Shown: positions 10,565-20,266, numbered from the stretch's first letter. The stretch is DNA of 64,000 nt from Bradyrhizobium sp. WD16 (GCF_024181725.1 NZ_CP028908.1:992001-1056000), one strand, 5' to 3'. The notes: a model not told the origin generated them from the letters alone. Translations and numbers: made by a program.

Positions 10565-12721
10565 ATGCTGAAGACTTCGATGGGCCGGACCGCCTACGAC
10601 CGCATGCTCACAGCGGTAGCGGCCACATTCCTGGTGGTATCGTCCGGCGCGGCCCTCGCCCAATCCGCACCGAAGAGCGCCGCTGAACTGGCGATCGACG
10701 CCGCCGTTCCGGTGCCTGAGCCGGCCAATGTGCCGCCGCCGACCGCCGCAGACCTCAAGCCGGCAACTTCCGCCGATCCCAAGGCCGAGAGCAAGACTGA
10801 CGCCGGGCCCGAAACCAAACCGGATACCGCCACGGCGACGCCAGCCCCCGCTCCAGCCGCGAGCACTGCGATCACGAGCACGCCCGCCACCGACAAACCG
10901 GCCGCGACGGCGATCGCCAAGGATGGTGTCAAAGATACTGTCAAAGATACTGTGAAGGACGGCGCCAGGGAGAGCGCCCAGAGCAACGCGCCGACGCCGG
11001 CCCCGGCGGCTTCGACGGTGGCCACGGCCGATCAACCGGTGGCCGAGAAGCTGCGCGACCTGCTCACTGCCAAATCGGTGCATTTCTTCGACCGCAAGGC
11101 CGATCGCGCCGCTGTCGAAGCTTTCTACAAGGGCCGCGACTACGCCCCGCTGCTGACCGACGGCGGCGTCGCCAATACCAGGGCCAAGGCGGCGATCACG
11201 CGGCTCAAGGAGGCCGGCCGCGACGGGCTCGACCCGGCCGATTATCCGACGCCGGACTTTTCGGCCGCCGCTGCGCCGGACGCCCAGGCCGAGGCCGAAT
11301 TGCGCCTCATGGCGAGCGTGCTCGACTATGCCCGCCACGCCCAGAGCGGCCGCATGCATTGGTCGCGCGTCAGCGCCGACATCGCCTATCCCGAACATCC
11401 GGTCGATCCGACGGAGGTGCTCAACACCATCGCCACGACCAAGAACGTCGCCGCGGCGCTCAACGCCTACAATCCGCCCCACAAGGGTTATCTGGCGCTC
11501 AAGGCCAAACTCGCCGAATTGCGCGCCAAGACCGAACCGACAGCCCAGATCGCCGATGGTCCGGCGCTCAGATACGTCGCGGCGCGCAAGAAGCAGGCGG
11601 CCGAGGTCATGGAAGATCCGCGGGTGCCGCAGCTCCGCGTCCGGCTCGGCCTGGCCGAGGTCGCCGGTGACACGCGTTACGACGACAAGCTCGCCGCGGC
11701 GGTGCGCAAGTTCCAGGACAACAACGATCTCAAGCCCACCGGCGTGCTCGACGTCCAGACGGTACGGGCGCTCAATTCGCCGAAGAAGGACCGGCAGATC
11801 GATATCGTCCGCGTCAACATGGAGCGCTGGCGCTGGCTGCCGCGCGACCTCGGCGCACCGTCGCTGGGCGACGCCTATGTCATCCTCAACATCCCGGATT
11901 TCACCCTGAAGGTGATGCACAACGGCGCCCCGGTCTGGTCGACGCGGGTGGTCACCGGCAAGCCCGGCAAGCACGCTACCCCGCTGCTGACCGAGACGAT
12001 GAAATACATCACGGTGAATCCGACCTGGAACGTGCCGCCGTCGATCATCTACAATGAGTATCTGCCGGCGCTGCAGCAGGATCCCGATGCCCTGTCGCGG
12101 ATCGGACTGCGGCTCGAACGCAGCCGCGACGGCAGCATCCACGTCTGGCAGCCCCCGGGCGAAGGCAATGCGCTCGGCCGCATCCGCTTCAACTTCCCGA
12201 ACAAGTTCCTCGTCTACCAGCACGACACGCCGGACAAGTACTTGTTCACCAAGGACGAGCGCGCCTTCAGCCACGGCTGCATGCGGGTGCAGTATCCGGA
12301 TCAATACGCCGCGACGCTGCTCAGCATCGCCTTGCCGAACGAGCACTACACGCCGGAGAAAATCCGCTCGATGTACGGCCAGAGCGAAATCGATATCAAA
12401 TTCCCGACGCCGATCCCGGTGAATATCACCTACCAGACCGCCTTCGTCGACGAGGCCGGCAAGCTGGAATTCCGCAAGGACATCTACGGCCGCGACGCCG
12501 CGATGCTGGCGATCCTGCGCGGCAGCGAGGGCAAGGATCTGGAGACACCGGTGGCGCACGCCCAGCCGAGCTACGCCCGGCCGAAGGGCGACATCCCGCA
12601 GGGCGTGGCGCTCAACGGCGACGGCGGCGCGCCCTTCAACTTCTTCGAGCGGCTGTTCGGCGGCGGCCCGAGCGCGCCTCCGGCGCCGATCCGACCACAG
12701 CGCCGGATCTTTACCCGCTGA
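10565..12721 (+). CDS. YcbB/LdtD-type L,D-transpeptidase
   Basis: Makes 3-3 (mDAP-mDAP) cross-links in peptidoglycan from the periplasm. The 718-residue product starts at ATG 10565 (AAGGGG upstream) and has a signal-peptide-like N-terminus ending GAALAQS. A long Ala/Pro/Lys/Thr-rich linker (about 35-150) contains a short tandem repeat VKDTVKDTVKDG. Next come the helical scaffold domain, a peptidoglycan-binding repeat (RYDDKLAAAVRKFQDNNDLKPTGVLD) and the YkuD catalytic domain. Cys572 lies in the SHGCMRVQYP active-site motif. The length and domain order match LdtD/YcbB, which is larger than ErfK-type enzymes. The C-terminal tail is Pro/Gly-rich. Confidence 0.93.
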   Translation: MLKTSMGRTAYDRMLTAVAATFLVVSSGAALAQSAPKSAAELAIDAAVPVPEPANVPPPTAADLKPATSADPKAESKTDAGPETKPDTATATPAPAPAASTAITSTPATDKPAATAIAKDGVKDTVKDTVKDGARESAQSNAPTPAPAASTVATADQPVAEKLRDLLTAKSVHFFDRKADRAAVEAFYKGRDYAPLLTDGGVANTRAKAAITRLKEAGRDGLDPADYPTPDFSAAAAPDAQAEAELRLMASVLDYARHAQSGRMHWSRVSADIAYPEHPVDPTEVLNTIATTKNVAAALNAYNPPHKGYLALKAKLAELRAKTEPTAQIADGPALRYVAARKKQAAEVMEDPRVPQLRVRLGLAEVAGDTRYDDKLAAAVRKFQDNNDLKPTGVLDVQTVRALNSPKKDRQIDIVRVNMERWRWLPRDLGAPSLGDAYVILNIPDFTLKVMHNGAPVWSTRVVTGKPGKHATPLLTETMKYITVNPTWNVPPSIIYNEYLPALQQDPDALSRIGLRLERSRDGSIHVWQPPGEGNALGRIRFNFPNKFLVYQHDTPDKYLFTKDERAFSHGCMRVQYPDQYAATLLSIALPNEHYTPEKIRSMYGQSEIDIKFPTPIPVNITYQTAFVDEAGKLEFRKDIYGRDAAMLAILRGSEGKDLETPVAHAQPSYARPKGDIPQGVALNGDGGAPFNFFERLFGGGPSAPPAPIRPQRRIFTR

Positions 12722-12754
12722 CCCGACGAAGACGAATTATAAAGCGTAATCAAT

Positions 12755-12784
12755 GGCTTCGCCTCCAAGGGCGGAGCCTTTTTG
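12755..12784 (+). terminator. Intrinsic terminator of the L,D-transpeptidase gene
   Basis: GGCTTCGCC-TCCAAG-GGCGGAGCC hairpin followed by TTTTTG, 33 bp after the stop codon. Confidence 0.85.
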
Positions 12785-12799
12785 TTGATCATAGGGCCC

Positions 12800-12827
12800 G
12801 CGCCAGGGGGCGTGGAGGCGCTTTTTT
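12800..12827 (+). terminator. Second terminator-like hairpin
   Basis: GCGCC-AGGGGGCGTGGA-GGCGC followed by six T residues. It lies just downstream of the first terminator and may act as a back-up. The stem is only 5 bp, so this is tentative. Confidence 0.4.
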
Positions 12828-13116
12828 GCCATACTTAGCCAGCAGAGTCCGCCGGCGGTTGAACGGGACCCGTAAAACTCGGTTAACCGTCGCATGGTCT
12901 AACGCGAACTGGACTTCAATCCTGCGTTCACCCTGCCGCTGCATGGGGTAGCGGCGAGAGGACGCAGGGCGACGCCAGGACGACGCCGCTGAGCGAACAG
13001 GCTGGTGCAACTGGCGTCGTACGGACGGGGCTCGACTTCGAGGTCGACCTTTCACCATTGACCTGGAAGTCAAAATTGGAAGTCGCCTTGGGGATCTTCT
13101 TGGGGATCGTTCCGAC
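12828..13116. other. Intergenic region before the DUF882 gene
   Basis: About 290 bp without a recognisable gene. Imperfect direct repeats of CTTCGAGGTC/CCTGGAAGTC/TTGGAAGTC type lie at about 13035-13085. They could be regulator sites, but I cannot assign one. Confidence 0.3.
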
Positions 13117-14763
13117 GTGCTGAGCCGTTTCGCGCGCGCCAATCGTGTCGCGTCGTTCCCGCGGGCCTGCCTGCGGTTCGGCGTCGCGTCGTTGCTGCTG
13201 ATCGGCGGTCTGTCGAGCGTTCATGACGCCTCTGCCACCGGCGACACCCGCACCCTCTCCTTCCATCACACCCATTCCGGCGAAGACATCACCGTCACCT
13301 TCAAGCGCAATGGCCGCTACGACGAGGCGGCGCTGAAGGAGCTCAACCATTATCTGCGCGATTGGCGGACCCAGGACCAGACGACGATGGATCGCCATCT
13401 GTTCGATGTCCTGTGGGAGGTCTATCGCGACGTCGACGCCAAGCAGCCGATCCAGATCATCTCGTCCTACCGCTCGCCGGCCACCAACGCGATGCTGCGG
13501 CGGCGCTCCTCCCACAGCGGCGTCGCCCGCTCCAGCCAGCACATGCTCGGCCATGCCATGGACTTCTACATTCCCGGCGTGCCGCTCGAGCAGATCCGTT
13601 TCGCCGGCCTGCGGCTGCAACGTGGCGGCGTCGGCTTCTATCCGACCTCCGGCTCGCCCTTCGTCCATCTCGATACCGGCAATGTCCGGCACTGGCCGCG
13701 CATGACGCGCGAGCAGCTGGTCCGCGTCTTCCCGAACGGCCGCACGGTTCACGTGCCCTCCGACGGCAATCCGCTGCCAGGCTATGAACTGGCGCTCGCC
13801 GACCTCCAGCGCCGCAAGGCCGACGACGGCTCGGGTTCCGGCAGGAACTTCCTCGCCTCGCTGTTCCGCGGCAAGGCGACGGCGCCCGACGACGACGAGG
13901 AAGGCGCGCCGAGCGCGGCCGACGGCAAGGCGGCTCCGTCGGCGCTGGTCGCCTCGATCAACGCCGGCAAGACCGCCGCCGCCAAGATCGATACTGCCAA
14001 GATCGATGCTGCCAAGACCGATACCGGAAAGATCGAGGCCGCCAACACCGAAGCCGTGCCGCTGCCGCGGGCCAAGCCGGCGAGCTACCGAGTGGCCTCC
14101 GCGACCTCGCAGCCGGTGGTCCTCGCGGCGGCGGCGGCCCCCGCGACGCCAGCTGCCGAGCCGATCAAGGCCGCTGCAGCGCCGAAGCCGCAGACGCCCG
14201 CCGACATCATCAATTCCCGCGGCTTCTGGGGTGACGAGCCGGCCAAGGCGAAACAGGCGAGCCCCGAACAGATCGCGGCACTCGCCGCCCGCAACGCCTT
14301 CGCCTCGATGGATCCGGCGGCCGACAAGGATCAAGTCTTGGCCTATGCGCCGGGGCGGGTGCTCGACCGCTCGCGCATCGTCACCGCCAGCGCGCCGATG
14401 CCGCGGCTGCACGCGCCGCTGCCGGCCCGGCATGCCGGCGCCGAGATCACCACCATCGTCACCAAGGGTCAGCAGGGCCGTTCGGCGACGATCACGACTG
14501 CGTCGCGGATCGCGCCCGCCAACATGAACACGGCATGGATGCGGGCGATGATCATGACGCCGAGCATTTCGACCGGAATGCTCGCGGTCTCGTTCGGCGA
14601 TCAGGACATGACCACGATGCGGCACCTGTTCATCAAGCCGACGTCGACCGTCGCGACGACCTTTTCCGGCGAATCGCAGTCCGTCCTGAGCTGCGAGCGC
14701 TTCTCCGGCTCGGCCATGACGCCGGTGGCGATCACCGCCTTCACCCTCGCCTCATTGCGCTGA
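13117..14763 (+). CDS. DUF882 / YcbK-like M15 peptidase-fold protein with long low-complexity tail
   Basis: Probably a periplasmic peptidoglycan peptidase of the YcbK/DUF882 group (M15 fold). The 548-residue product starts at GTG 13117 with a signal peptide (about 1-40, ending VHDASATGD). The conserved domain (about 45-225) contains SSYRSPATNAMLRR, SQHMLGHAMDFYIPGV and the HLDTGNVRHWPR segment, which match the zinc-binding His/Asp/His arrangement of the family. Residues from about 240 onwards are Ala/Pro/Lys-rich and include an imperfect repeat (TAKIDTAKIDAAKTDTGKIE), far longer than the usual roughly 190-residue family member. The tail may be a cell-wall spacer, which is inference. It follows the YcbB-type enzyme, suggesting a wall-remodelling neighbourhood. 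Confidence 0.88.
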   Translation: MLSRFARANRVASFPRACLRFGVASLLLIGGLSSVHDASATGDTRTLSFHHTHSGEDITVTFKRNGRYDEAALKELNHYLRDWRTQDQTTMDRHLFDVLWEVYRDVDAKQPIQIISSYRSPATNAMLRRRSSHSGVARSSQHMLGHAMDFYIPGVPLEQIRFAGLRLQRGGVGFYPTSGSPFVHLDTGNVRHWPRMTREQLVRVFPNGRTVHVPSDGNPLPGYELALADLQRRKADDGSGSGRNFLASLFRGKATAPDDDEEGAPSAADGKAAPSALVASINAGKTAAAKIDTAKIDAAKTDTGKIEAANTEAVPLPRAKPASYRVASATSQPVVLAAAAAPATPAAEPIKAAAAPKPQTPADIINSRGFWGDEPAKAKQASPEQIAALAARNAFASMDPAADKDQVLAYAPGRVLDRSRIVTASAPMPRLHAPLPARHAGAEITTIVTKGQQGRSATITTASRIAPANMNTAWMRAMIMTPSISTGMLAVSFGDQDMTTMRHLFIKPTSTVATTFSGESQSVLSCERFSGSAMTPVAITAFTLASLR

Positions 14764-14808
14764 CGCGCGCCCGCTGTCGCATTGGCGAGGCAGGCGGCGC
14801 GGCCGCCC

Positions 14809-15087
14809 TCACATCATCCCGAGCGCCTGCATATAGGTCTCGAGGATCGACTCCTGCTCCTGGCGCTCGTTGGCGTCCTGTTTGCGCAGACGAATGATGG
14901 CGCGCAGCGCCTTGACGTCGAAGCCATTGCCCTTGGCCTCGGCATAGACGTCGCGGATATCGTCCGCGATCGCCTTCTTCTCTTCCTCGAGCCGCTCGAT
15001 GCGCTCAACGATGGATTTGAGCTGATCCTTGGCGAAGCGCGTCGCCGGCGCTTCGTCGTCGGTCTTGAGGGCGGCAGAGGTGGCCAT
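14809..15087 (-). CDS. gapR: GapR-family nucleoid-associated protein (DUF2312)
   Basis: GapR is a small alphaproteobacterial DNA-binding protein that recognises overtwisted AT-rich DNA ahead of replication and transcription and helps topoisomerases. The 92-residue product has the family signature [21 protein letters not shown], then [19 protein letters not shown] and IIRLRKQD, a mainly helical coiled-coil protein. ATG 15087 has AGGAG 7 nt upstream. The length matches Caulobacter GapR (about 89 residues). It is convergent with the DUF882 gene (45 bp gap) and probably monocistronic. Confidence 0.93.
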   Translation of the reverse strand: MATSAALKTDDEAPATRFAKDQLKSIVERIERLEEEKKAIADDIRDVYAEAKGNGFDVKALRAIIRLRKQDANERQEQESILETYMQALGMM

Positions 15088-15439
15088 CGCATTACTCCTG
15101 ATCTACTTTGTCTTGCGGCAACGAGCGCCCGGCGGGATCGAAGATCCCGGTTCGCCCGCACCGTCATCTCTGATGACCTCGGCTTGAACTGCGCAGAACG
15201 CTCGACCCGCGGACGCCGCGCGGTGAAGGCGCCGGCATCGGGATCTCCCAGCCATCTTGCGGATGACAGTCGTGTCACGGAGGCCCGCCGTCAAGGCGTG
15301 CGGCGCCCCATCCACAGCGACCCACAGGCCGGGGTACGGAAAGCGCGCCGGAAGAGCGAATTTGGTTGCCTGTGGCGAAGCACAGCGGCCGCAGGCGCGA
15401 GCCGCCGACGGTCGCGGCAACAGGCGGACGAAACCGCCG
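15088..15439. other. Intergenic region, nothing recognised
   Basis: About 350 bp between the DUF1244 and gapR genes, both on the minus strand. It should contain the gapR promoter. Frames across it show no family similarity and lack ribosome binding sites. Confidence 0.35.
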
Positions 15440-15742
<303 letters not shown>

Positions 15743-15936
15743 GACGGCTCCCATTCTTTTCACGAGAAGATGACGCGCGCGCGTGGATCTGTCATCAATT
15801 CTGCCATATCGCGCTGCACACAGCCAGCGCCGCCGCGTCTGCGGCAGCGCCCCTCCGACCTGTCGGCCGTCCAACCGGCGTTGACAGCCCCGCCATGGTT
15901 ACGCGAAATCAACAATCGATTGATACGCCTCGATAA

Positions 15937-16536
15937 ATGATCCAGTCCACGGCTCATCCACAAGCTGCCCGATCGCACCGCCGCGCCAGAGGGCTTTCCC
16001 TCGGCCTGGCGACGGCGATGCTCGTCGTCGTCCTGTGCGGCTTCGCCAGGCCCGCGGCGGCCGATTTCCGTCTCTGCAACAACACCTCAAGCCGCGTCGG
16101 CGTTGCGCTCGGCTACAAGGATGCCGAAGGCTGGACCACTGAAGGCTGGTGGAACGTTCCGGCGCGAAATTGCGAGACGCTGCTGCGCGGCACCCTGGTG
16201 GCGCGCTATTATTATATCTATGCGGTCGATTATGACCGCGGCGGCGAATGGTCAGGCCAGGCCTTCATGTGCTCGCGCGACAAGGAATTCACCATCCGCG
16301 GCACCGAGGATTGCCTGGCGAGGGGCTTCGATCGCACCGGCTTCTTCGAAGTCGATACCGGCGAGCAGCGCGCCTGGACGGTGCAGCTCACCGAATCCGG
16401 CGAACAGCCGAAACCGCCCGGACTGCCGGGGCTGCCCAATCCGCCCGGCCCGCCCGGGGCCGGGGGCGCGCCGCCGATCGGTGTGGCTCCTCCCGGGATC
16501 GCGCCGCCACCGCCGGCGGTTCCGGGACCGAAGTGA
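15937..16536 (+). CDS. DUF1036 secreted protein
   Basis: A 199-residue exported protein. A signal peptide (about 1-42, hydrophobic LGLATAMLVVVLCGF, ending RPAAADF) precedes the DUF1036 domain: FRLCNNTSSRVGVALGYKD, GWWNVPARNCETLL and ARYYYIYAVDYDRGGEW, with several conserved Cys that could form disulfides. Its C-terminal 50 residues are Pro/Gly-rich (PPGLPGLPNPPGPPGAGG), a collagen-like low-complexity tail. The stop codon overlaps the pyruvate kinase start by one base (TGATG), so the two are translationally coupled despite unrelated roles. A TTGACA -35-like hexamer lies at 15881. Confidence 0.9.
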   Translation: MIQSTAHPQAARSHRRARGLSLGLATAMLVVVLCGFARPAAADFRLCNNTSSRVGVALGYKDAEGWTTEGWWNVPARNCETLLRGTLVARYYYIYAVDYDRGGEWSGQAFMCSRDKEFTIRGTEDCLARGFDRTGFFEVDTGEQRAWTVQLTESGEQPKPPGLPGLPNPPGPPGAGGAPPIGVAPPGIAPPPPAVPGPK

Positions 16537-17972
16537 TGAGACGCCTGCGGCGCATCAAGATTCTCGCCACACTCGGCCCGGCGTCGTCGGATAGCGCGAC
16601 GCTGCGCAAGTTGTTCGAGGCCGGCGCCGACGTCTTCCGCATCAATATGAGCCACACCTCCCACGACAAGATGCGGGAGCTGATCGCGACGATCCGTCAT
16701 GTGGAGACGAGTTATGGCCGGCCGATCGGCATTCTCGTCGACCTGCAGGGACCGAAGCTGCGGCTCGGCCAGTTCAAGGAAGGCTCCGTGCAGCTCGGCA
16801 GCGGAGAGGCCTTCATCCTCGATTCCGATCCGACGCCGGGCGACAGGACGCGCGTGCATCTGCCGCATCCTGAAATCCTCACCGCGCTCCGGCCGGGCGA
16901 CGCGCTGCTGCTCGACGACGGCAAGGTGCGCCTCATCGCCGAGGAGACCTCGCCGCAGCGCGCCGTCACCCGCGTGGTGATCGGCGGCAAGATGAGCGAC
17001 CGCAAGGGCGTCAGCCTTCCCGACACCGACCTGCCGGTCTCGGCGATGACGCCGAAGGACCGCAGCGATCTCGAAGCGGCGGCCGAAGCCGGCGTCGACT
17101 GGATCGCACTATCCTTCGTCCAGCGCCCGGAAGACGTCACCGAGGCGAAGAAGCTGACCCGCGGCCGCGCCGCCCTGATGTCGAAGATCGAGAAGCCGCA
17201 GGCGATCGAGCGGCTGCCGGAGATCGTGGAGGTCTCCGATGCGCTGATGGTGGCGCGCGGCGATCTCGGCGTCGAACTGCCGGCGGAGCGCGTACCCGGA
17301 CTGCAGAAGCAGATGACCCGCCTCGCCCGCCGCGCCGGCAAGCCGGTGGTGATCGCGACGCAGATGCTGGAATCCATGATCCAGTCGCCGGTACCGACCC
17401 GCGCCGAGGTCTCGGATGTCGCCAACGCCGTGTTCGAGGGGGCGGACGCGATCATGCTCTCGGCGGAATCGGCGGCCGGCAAATATCCGGTCGAGGCCGT
17501 CGCCACCATGAACCGGATCGGCGAGGAAGTGGAGCGCGATCCGACCTATCGCACCGTGATCGACGCCCAGCGTCCGGCGCCGGAAACGACGGTCGGCGAT
17601 GCCATCGCCGATGCCGCGCGGCAGATCGCCGAGACGCTCGACCTGTCGTCGCTGATCTGCTGGACCTCTTCCGGCTCGACCGCGCTGCGGCTCGCCCGGG
17701 AGCGGCCGAAACCGCCGGTGGTTGCGATCACGCCGAACCAGACCACGGGCCGCAAACTGTCCCTCGTCTGGGGCGTGCATTGCGTGATCGCCGAAGACGC
17801 CCACGATCAGGACGACATGATCGAGCGGGCCGGGCGCATCGCCTGGCGCGACGGCTTTGCCAGGATCGGCGAGCGCGTCATCATCGTCGCCGGCGTCCCG
17901 CTCCGGATTCCCGGCACCACCAACATGCTGCGCGTCGCCACCATCGACGACCAGAGCACCGACGCGGTGTAA
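16536..17972 (+). CDS. pyk: Pyruvate kinase
   Basis: Catalyses phosphoenolpyruvate plus ADP to pyruvate plus ATP in glycolysis. The 478-residue product starts at ATG 16536, inside the DUF1036 stop (TGATG). Motifs: RRIKILATLGPASSD at the N-terminus, RINMSHTSH, DLQGPKLRLG, LLDDGKVRL, the active-site signature LMSKIEKPQAIERL, MVARGDLGVELP, and ATQMLESMIQSPVPTRAEVSDVANA. The C-terminal allosteric domain is present (WTSSGSTALRLARERP). The length is normal for the family. Confidence 0.97.
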   Translation: MRRLRRIKILATLGPASSDSATLRKLFEAGADVFRINMSHTSHDKMRELIATIRHVETSYGRPIGILVDLQGPKLRLGQFKEGSVQLGSGEAFILDSDPTPGDRTRVHLPHPEILTALRPGDALLLDDGKVRLIAEETSPQRAVTRVVIGGKMSDRKGVSLPDTDLPVSAMTPKDRSDLEAAAEAGVDWIALSFVQRPEDVTEAKKLTRGRAALMSKIEKPQAIERLPEIVEVSDALMVARGDLGVELPAERVPGLQKQMTRLARRAGKPVVIATQMLESMIQSPVPTRAEVSDVANAVFEGADAIMLSAESAAGKYPVEAVATMNRIGEEVERDPTYRTVIDAQRPAPETTVGDAIADAARQIAETLDLSSLICWTSSGSTALRLARERPKPPVVAITPNQTTGRKLSLVWGVHCVIAEDAHDQDDMIERAGRIAWRDGFARIGERVIIVAGVPLRIPGTTNMLRVATIDDQSTDAV

Positions 17973-18155
17973 GGGTACAGGCCTCACCCGGCCAGCTTCG
18001 CATCCAGCGCGATCTGCGTGCTCAGCAGCTTGGCGACCGGGCCCCCGCCTTGGCCTTGGCGGCGCCGGGGATCCGGCGAAAGGAACGATCAGTTCAGGAA
18101 AGCCTTCACACCAAAGGGTGAGGTGCGTCCGGTACGCGGCGCTCCATCGGCCGCC

Positions 18156-18803
18156 TCAGATATCCCGGCCCTCGACCTTCTCGGTCAGACTCTTCACGAG
18201 ATCGGGAATCTTCTCCAGACGCGGATCGACGTCGAGCGCCCTGCGATAGGCTTCGAGCGCGCGTTTGTCGTCGCCATATTCCTGCATGATCATGCCGAGA
18301 CCGGTCAGCGCGCCAAAGTGCCTGGGCTCGCGCGCCAGCACCTGGCGGATATCCTCCAGGGAGCGGGCGTAGTCGTTCTTGAGGAAATGTACCGTGGCCC
18401 GGCGATTCCAGCCCTCGACATAGTCGGGCCGCAACGTCACCACGGCATCCAGCAGTTCGAGCGCAAGATCGAGGTTGTGAACCTCCATCGCGAGCTTGGC
18501 CCTTGCCATCAGCAGCGCCGCGGTGTCGCTCTGCGTCGCCGACCAGATCGCCCAGATCCGGGCCTCGACGTGCCGGGCACTGGCATCGTCGGGAGCGGCC
18601 TTGAGCGCGCCGAACAGGAAATCGAGATTGCGCGTCTTGTCGCCGCTGACCCGCGGCAGATCCTTCGGCGGCGCCGGCAGCTTTTTCGGCTCATCGTGCG
18701 GATTGGGCACGGGCTGGGCCAGTGCCGCCGGCGCGGACCAAGCCGCGGCCAGCGCGGTCGCGACGAGGAGAGCGGGAAGACGGAGGAGCAATCGCTTTGC
18801 CAT
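18156..18803 (-). CDS. Exported tetratricopeptide-repeat protein
   Basis: A 215-residue protein with a signal peptide (about 1-30, LPALLVATALAAAWSAPAALAQ) and a Pro-rich linker. At least two or three TPR helical pairs follow (about 60-190): LAMEVHNLDLALELLDAVVTL, DYARSLEDIRQVLAREPRH and YGDDKRALEAYRRALDVDP. TPR proteins mediate protein-protein contacts; this one should work in the periplasm. ATG 18803 was chosen over an upstream in-frame TTG. It is convergent with pyk. No specific partner can be inferred. Confidence 0.85.
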   Translation of the reverse strand: MAKRLLLRLPALLVATALAAAWSAPAALAQPVPNPHDEPKKLPAPPKDLPRVSGDKTRNLDFLFGALKAAPDDASARHVEARIWAIWSATQSDTAALLMARAKLAMEVHNLDLALELLDAVVTLRPDYVEGWNRRATVHFLKNDYARSLEDIRQVLAREPRHFGALTGLGMIMQEYGDDKRALEAYRRALDVDPRLEKIPDLVKSLTEKVEGRDI

Positions 18804-18928
18804 GAGCAAAGTCTAGACGCGCAGCATCGCTCCGCAAGAGCTCAGGCTCGAGACAGCGATCGGCTCACATGGCTGTGAGGGGATGCGGAGCTGCGAAAGG
18901 GCGCGGACGAAACCCGCGACGCCGGAAC

Positions 18929-19054
18929 TCAGCCCTGGCGCGCCTTGAAGCGGCGCTGGACCTTGTTGATGACGTAGACCCGGCCCTTGCGGCGGACAAT
19001 GCGGTTGGCGCGATGGCGGCCCCGCAGCGATTTCAGCGAATTACGGACCTTCAT
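18929..19054 (-). CDS. rpmJ: 50S ribosomal protein bL36, zinc-free paralogue
   Basis: A 41-residue ribosomal protein: [20 protein letters not shown] then [21 protein letters not shown]. It has no cysteines, so it is the C-minus type of L36 (YkgO-like) that lacks the CCHC zinc-binding residues of the canonical protein. AGCAGG lies upstream of ATG 19054. A good vegetative promoter (19153-19181) and a roughly 100-nt leader precede it. This form is the usual single L36 of many Hyphomicrobiales. Confidence 0.95.
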   Translation of the reverse strand: MKVRNSLKSLRGRHRANRIVRRKGRVYVINKVQRRFKARQG

Positions 19055-19152
19055 GGGACAAACCTGCTCGTTGAAAGGCCGCGTTCAAGGCCGAAAAACA
19101 AGATAAAAACGGGGGCATCCCGCCGGCAGCCGCGCTGCGCGAGACGGGCGGG
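19055..19152 (-). other. Leader of rpmJ
   Basis: About 100 nt between the proposed promoter and the start codon. It contains a T-rich segment (transcript sense CCCCCGTTTTTATCTTGTTTTT) that might cause pausing. No riboswitch is recognised. The remaining 180 bp up to 19396 hold only the divergent promoters. Confidence 0.35.
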
Positions 19153-19181
19153 TTCTAAGCCAACCGACCCGCCGATGTCAA
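19153..19181 (-). promoter_or_regulatory. Vegetative promoter of rpmJ
   Basis: On the minus strand TTGACA (19176-19181), a 17-bp spacer, then TTAGAA (19153-19158). Confidence 0.6.
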
Positions 19182-19396
19182 TGCACCGCCGGCCTCTGGC
19201 GGGCGGTATTTCCACCGCGGAGCCGCCTTTCGTCCCGGGCACGGGCCCGCGCCACCTCCTTAATCCATTGGCATGGCATCAAAAACCCGTTTCCCGGCGC
19301 CCTGTGGGACAAGGGGGGCTTGTTTGCGCGCCACGGCCCGGTTAGGCGTCGCTTGGCGGGCCACGCCCCGCCGAGTTTTTCCCGAGGACGGCCGCC

Positions 19397-20266
19397 ATGC
19401 TCAATCCGGACGATGTGATCGCCATCGACATCCATACCCATGCCGAGGAGCCCTGCGGCGCCCATGGCGACGATGGCTACGACGATTTCCAGGCGGCGAT
19501 GTCCGAATACTTCAAGTCGCCGCACAAGCACCCGCCGACCGTGCCGGAGACCGCCGCCTATTATCGCGCCAAGAAGATCGCCGCGGTGATCTTCCCGGTG
19601 GACGCCGAGCGGGAGACGGGCTTCCGCCGCTACAACAACTACGAAATGGCCGAGCTCGCGGCGCAAAACTCCGACGTGCTCATCCCGTTTGCCAGCATCG
19701 ATCCGGCCAAGGGCAAGGTCGGCGCCCGCGAGGCGCGCAAGCTGATCGCCGATTACGGCATCAAGGGATTCAAGTTTCACCCCACCATGCAGGGCTTCTA
19801 TCCCAACGACCGAATGGCCTATCCGCTCTACGAGGCCATCGCCGACGCCGGCAGCATCGCGCTGTTTCACACCGGCCAGACCGGCGTCGGCTCGGGCATG
19901 CGCGGCGGCAACGGCATGCGGCTGAAATACTCCAACCCGATGTATATCGACGACGTCGCGGTGGACTTCCCCGACATGAAGATCATCCTCGCTCACCCGT
20001 CGTTTCCCTGGCAGGAAGAGGCGCTGTCGGTCGCGACCCACAAGCCGAATGTCTATATCGACCTCTCCGGCTGGTCGCCGAAATATTTCCCGCCGATCCT
20101 GGTGCGCTACATCAACAGCATTCTGCAGGACAAGATGCTGTTCGGCTCCGACTGGCCGGTGATCACGCCGGATCGCTGGATGGCCGACTTCGCCAAGCTC
20201 GACATCCGCGACGAGATCCGGCCCAAGGTGCTCAAGGGCAATGCGCGCAAGCTGCTCAACCTCTGA
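19397..20266 (+). CDS. Amidohydrolase-2 (ACMSD-like) family hydrolase
   Basis: A cytoplasmic 289-residue TIM-barrel metal hydrolase or decarboxylase of the amidohydrolase-related family. Metal-binding motifs: DIHTHAEEP near the N-terminus (HxH), KGFKFHPTMQGFYPND (central His), LAHPSFPWQEEAL (His) and the C-terminal FGSDWPVITPDRW (Asp). ATG 19397 is preceded by GAGGACG. Members act on 2-pyrone, resorcylate or related aromatic-derived substrates. The actual substrate cannot be read from sequence, and no pathway genes surround it. Confidence 0.88.
   Translation: MLNPDDVIAIDIHTHAEEPCGAHGDDGYDDFQAAMSEYFKSPHKHPPTVPETAAYYRAKKIAAVIFPVDAERETGFRRYNNYEMAELAAQNSDVLIPFASIDPAKGKVGAREARKLIADYGIKGFKFHPTMQGFYPNDRMAYPLYEAIADAGSIALFHTGQTGVGSGMRGGNGMRLKYSNPMYIDDVAVDFPDMKIILAHPSFPWQEEALSVATHKPNVYIDLSGWSPKYFPPILVRYINSILQDKMLFGSDWPVITPDRWMADFAKLDIRDEIRPKVLKGNARKLLNL

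Noticed and set aside
10391..12559. A long minus-strand open frame opposite the YcbB-type L,D-transpeptidase
   Set aside because: Antisense shadow with no ribosome binding site. The plus strand has a signal peptide and the SHGC active site.
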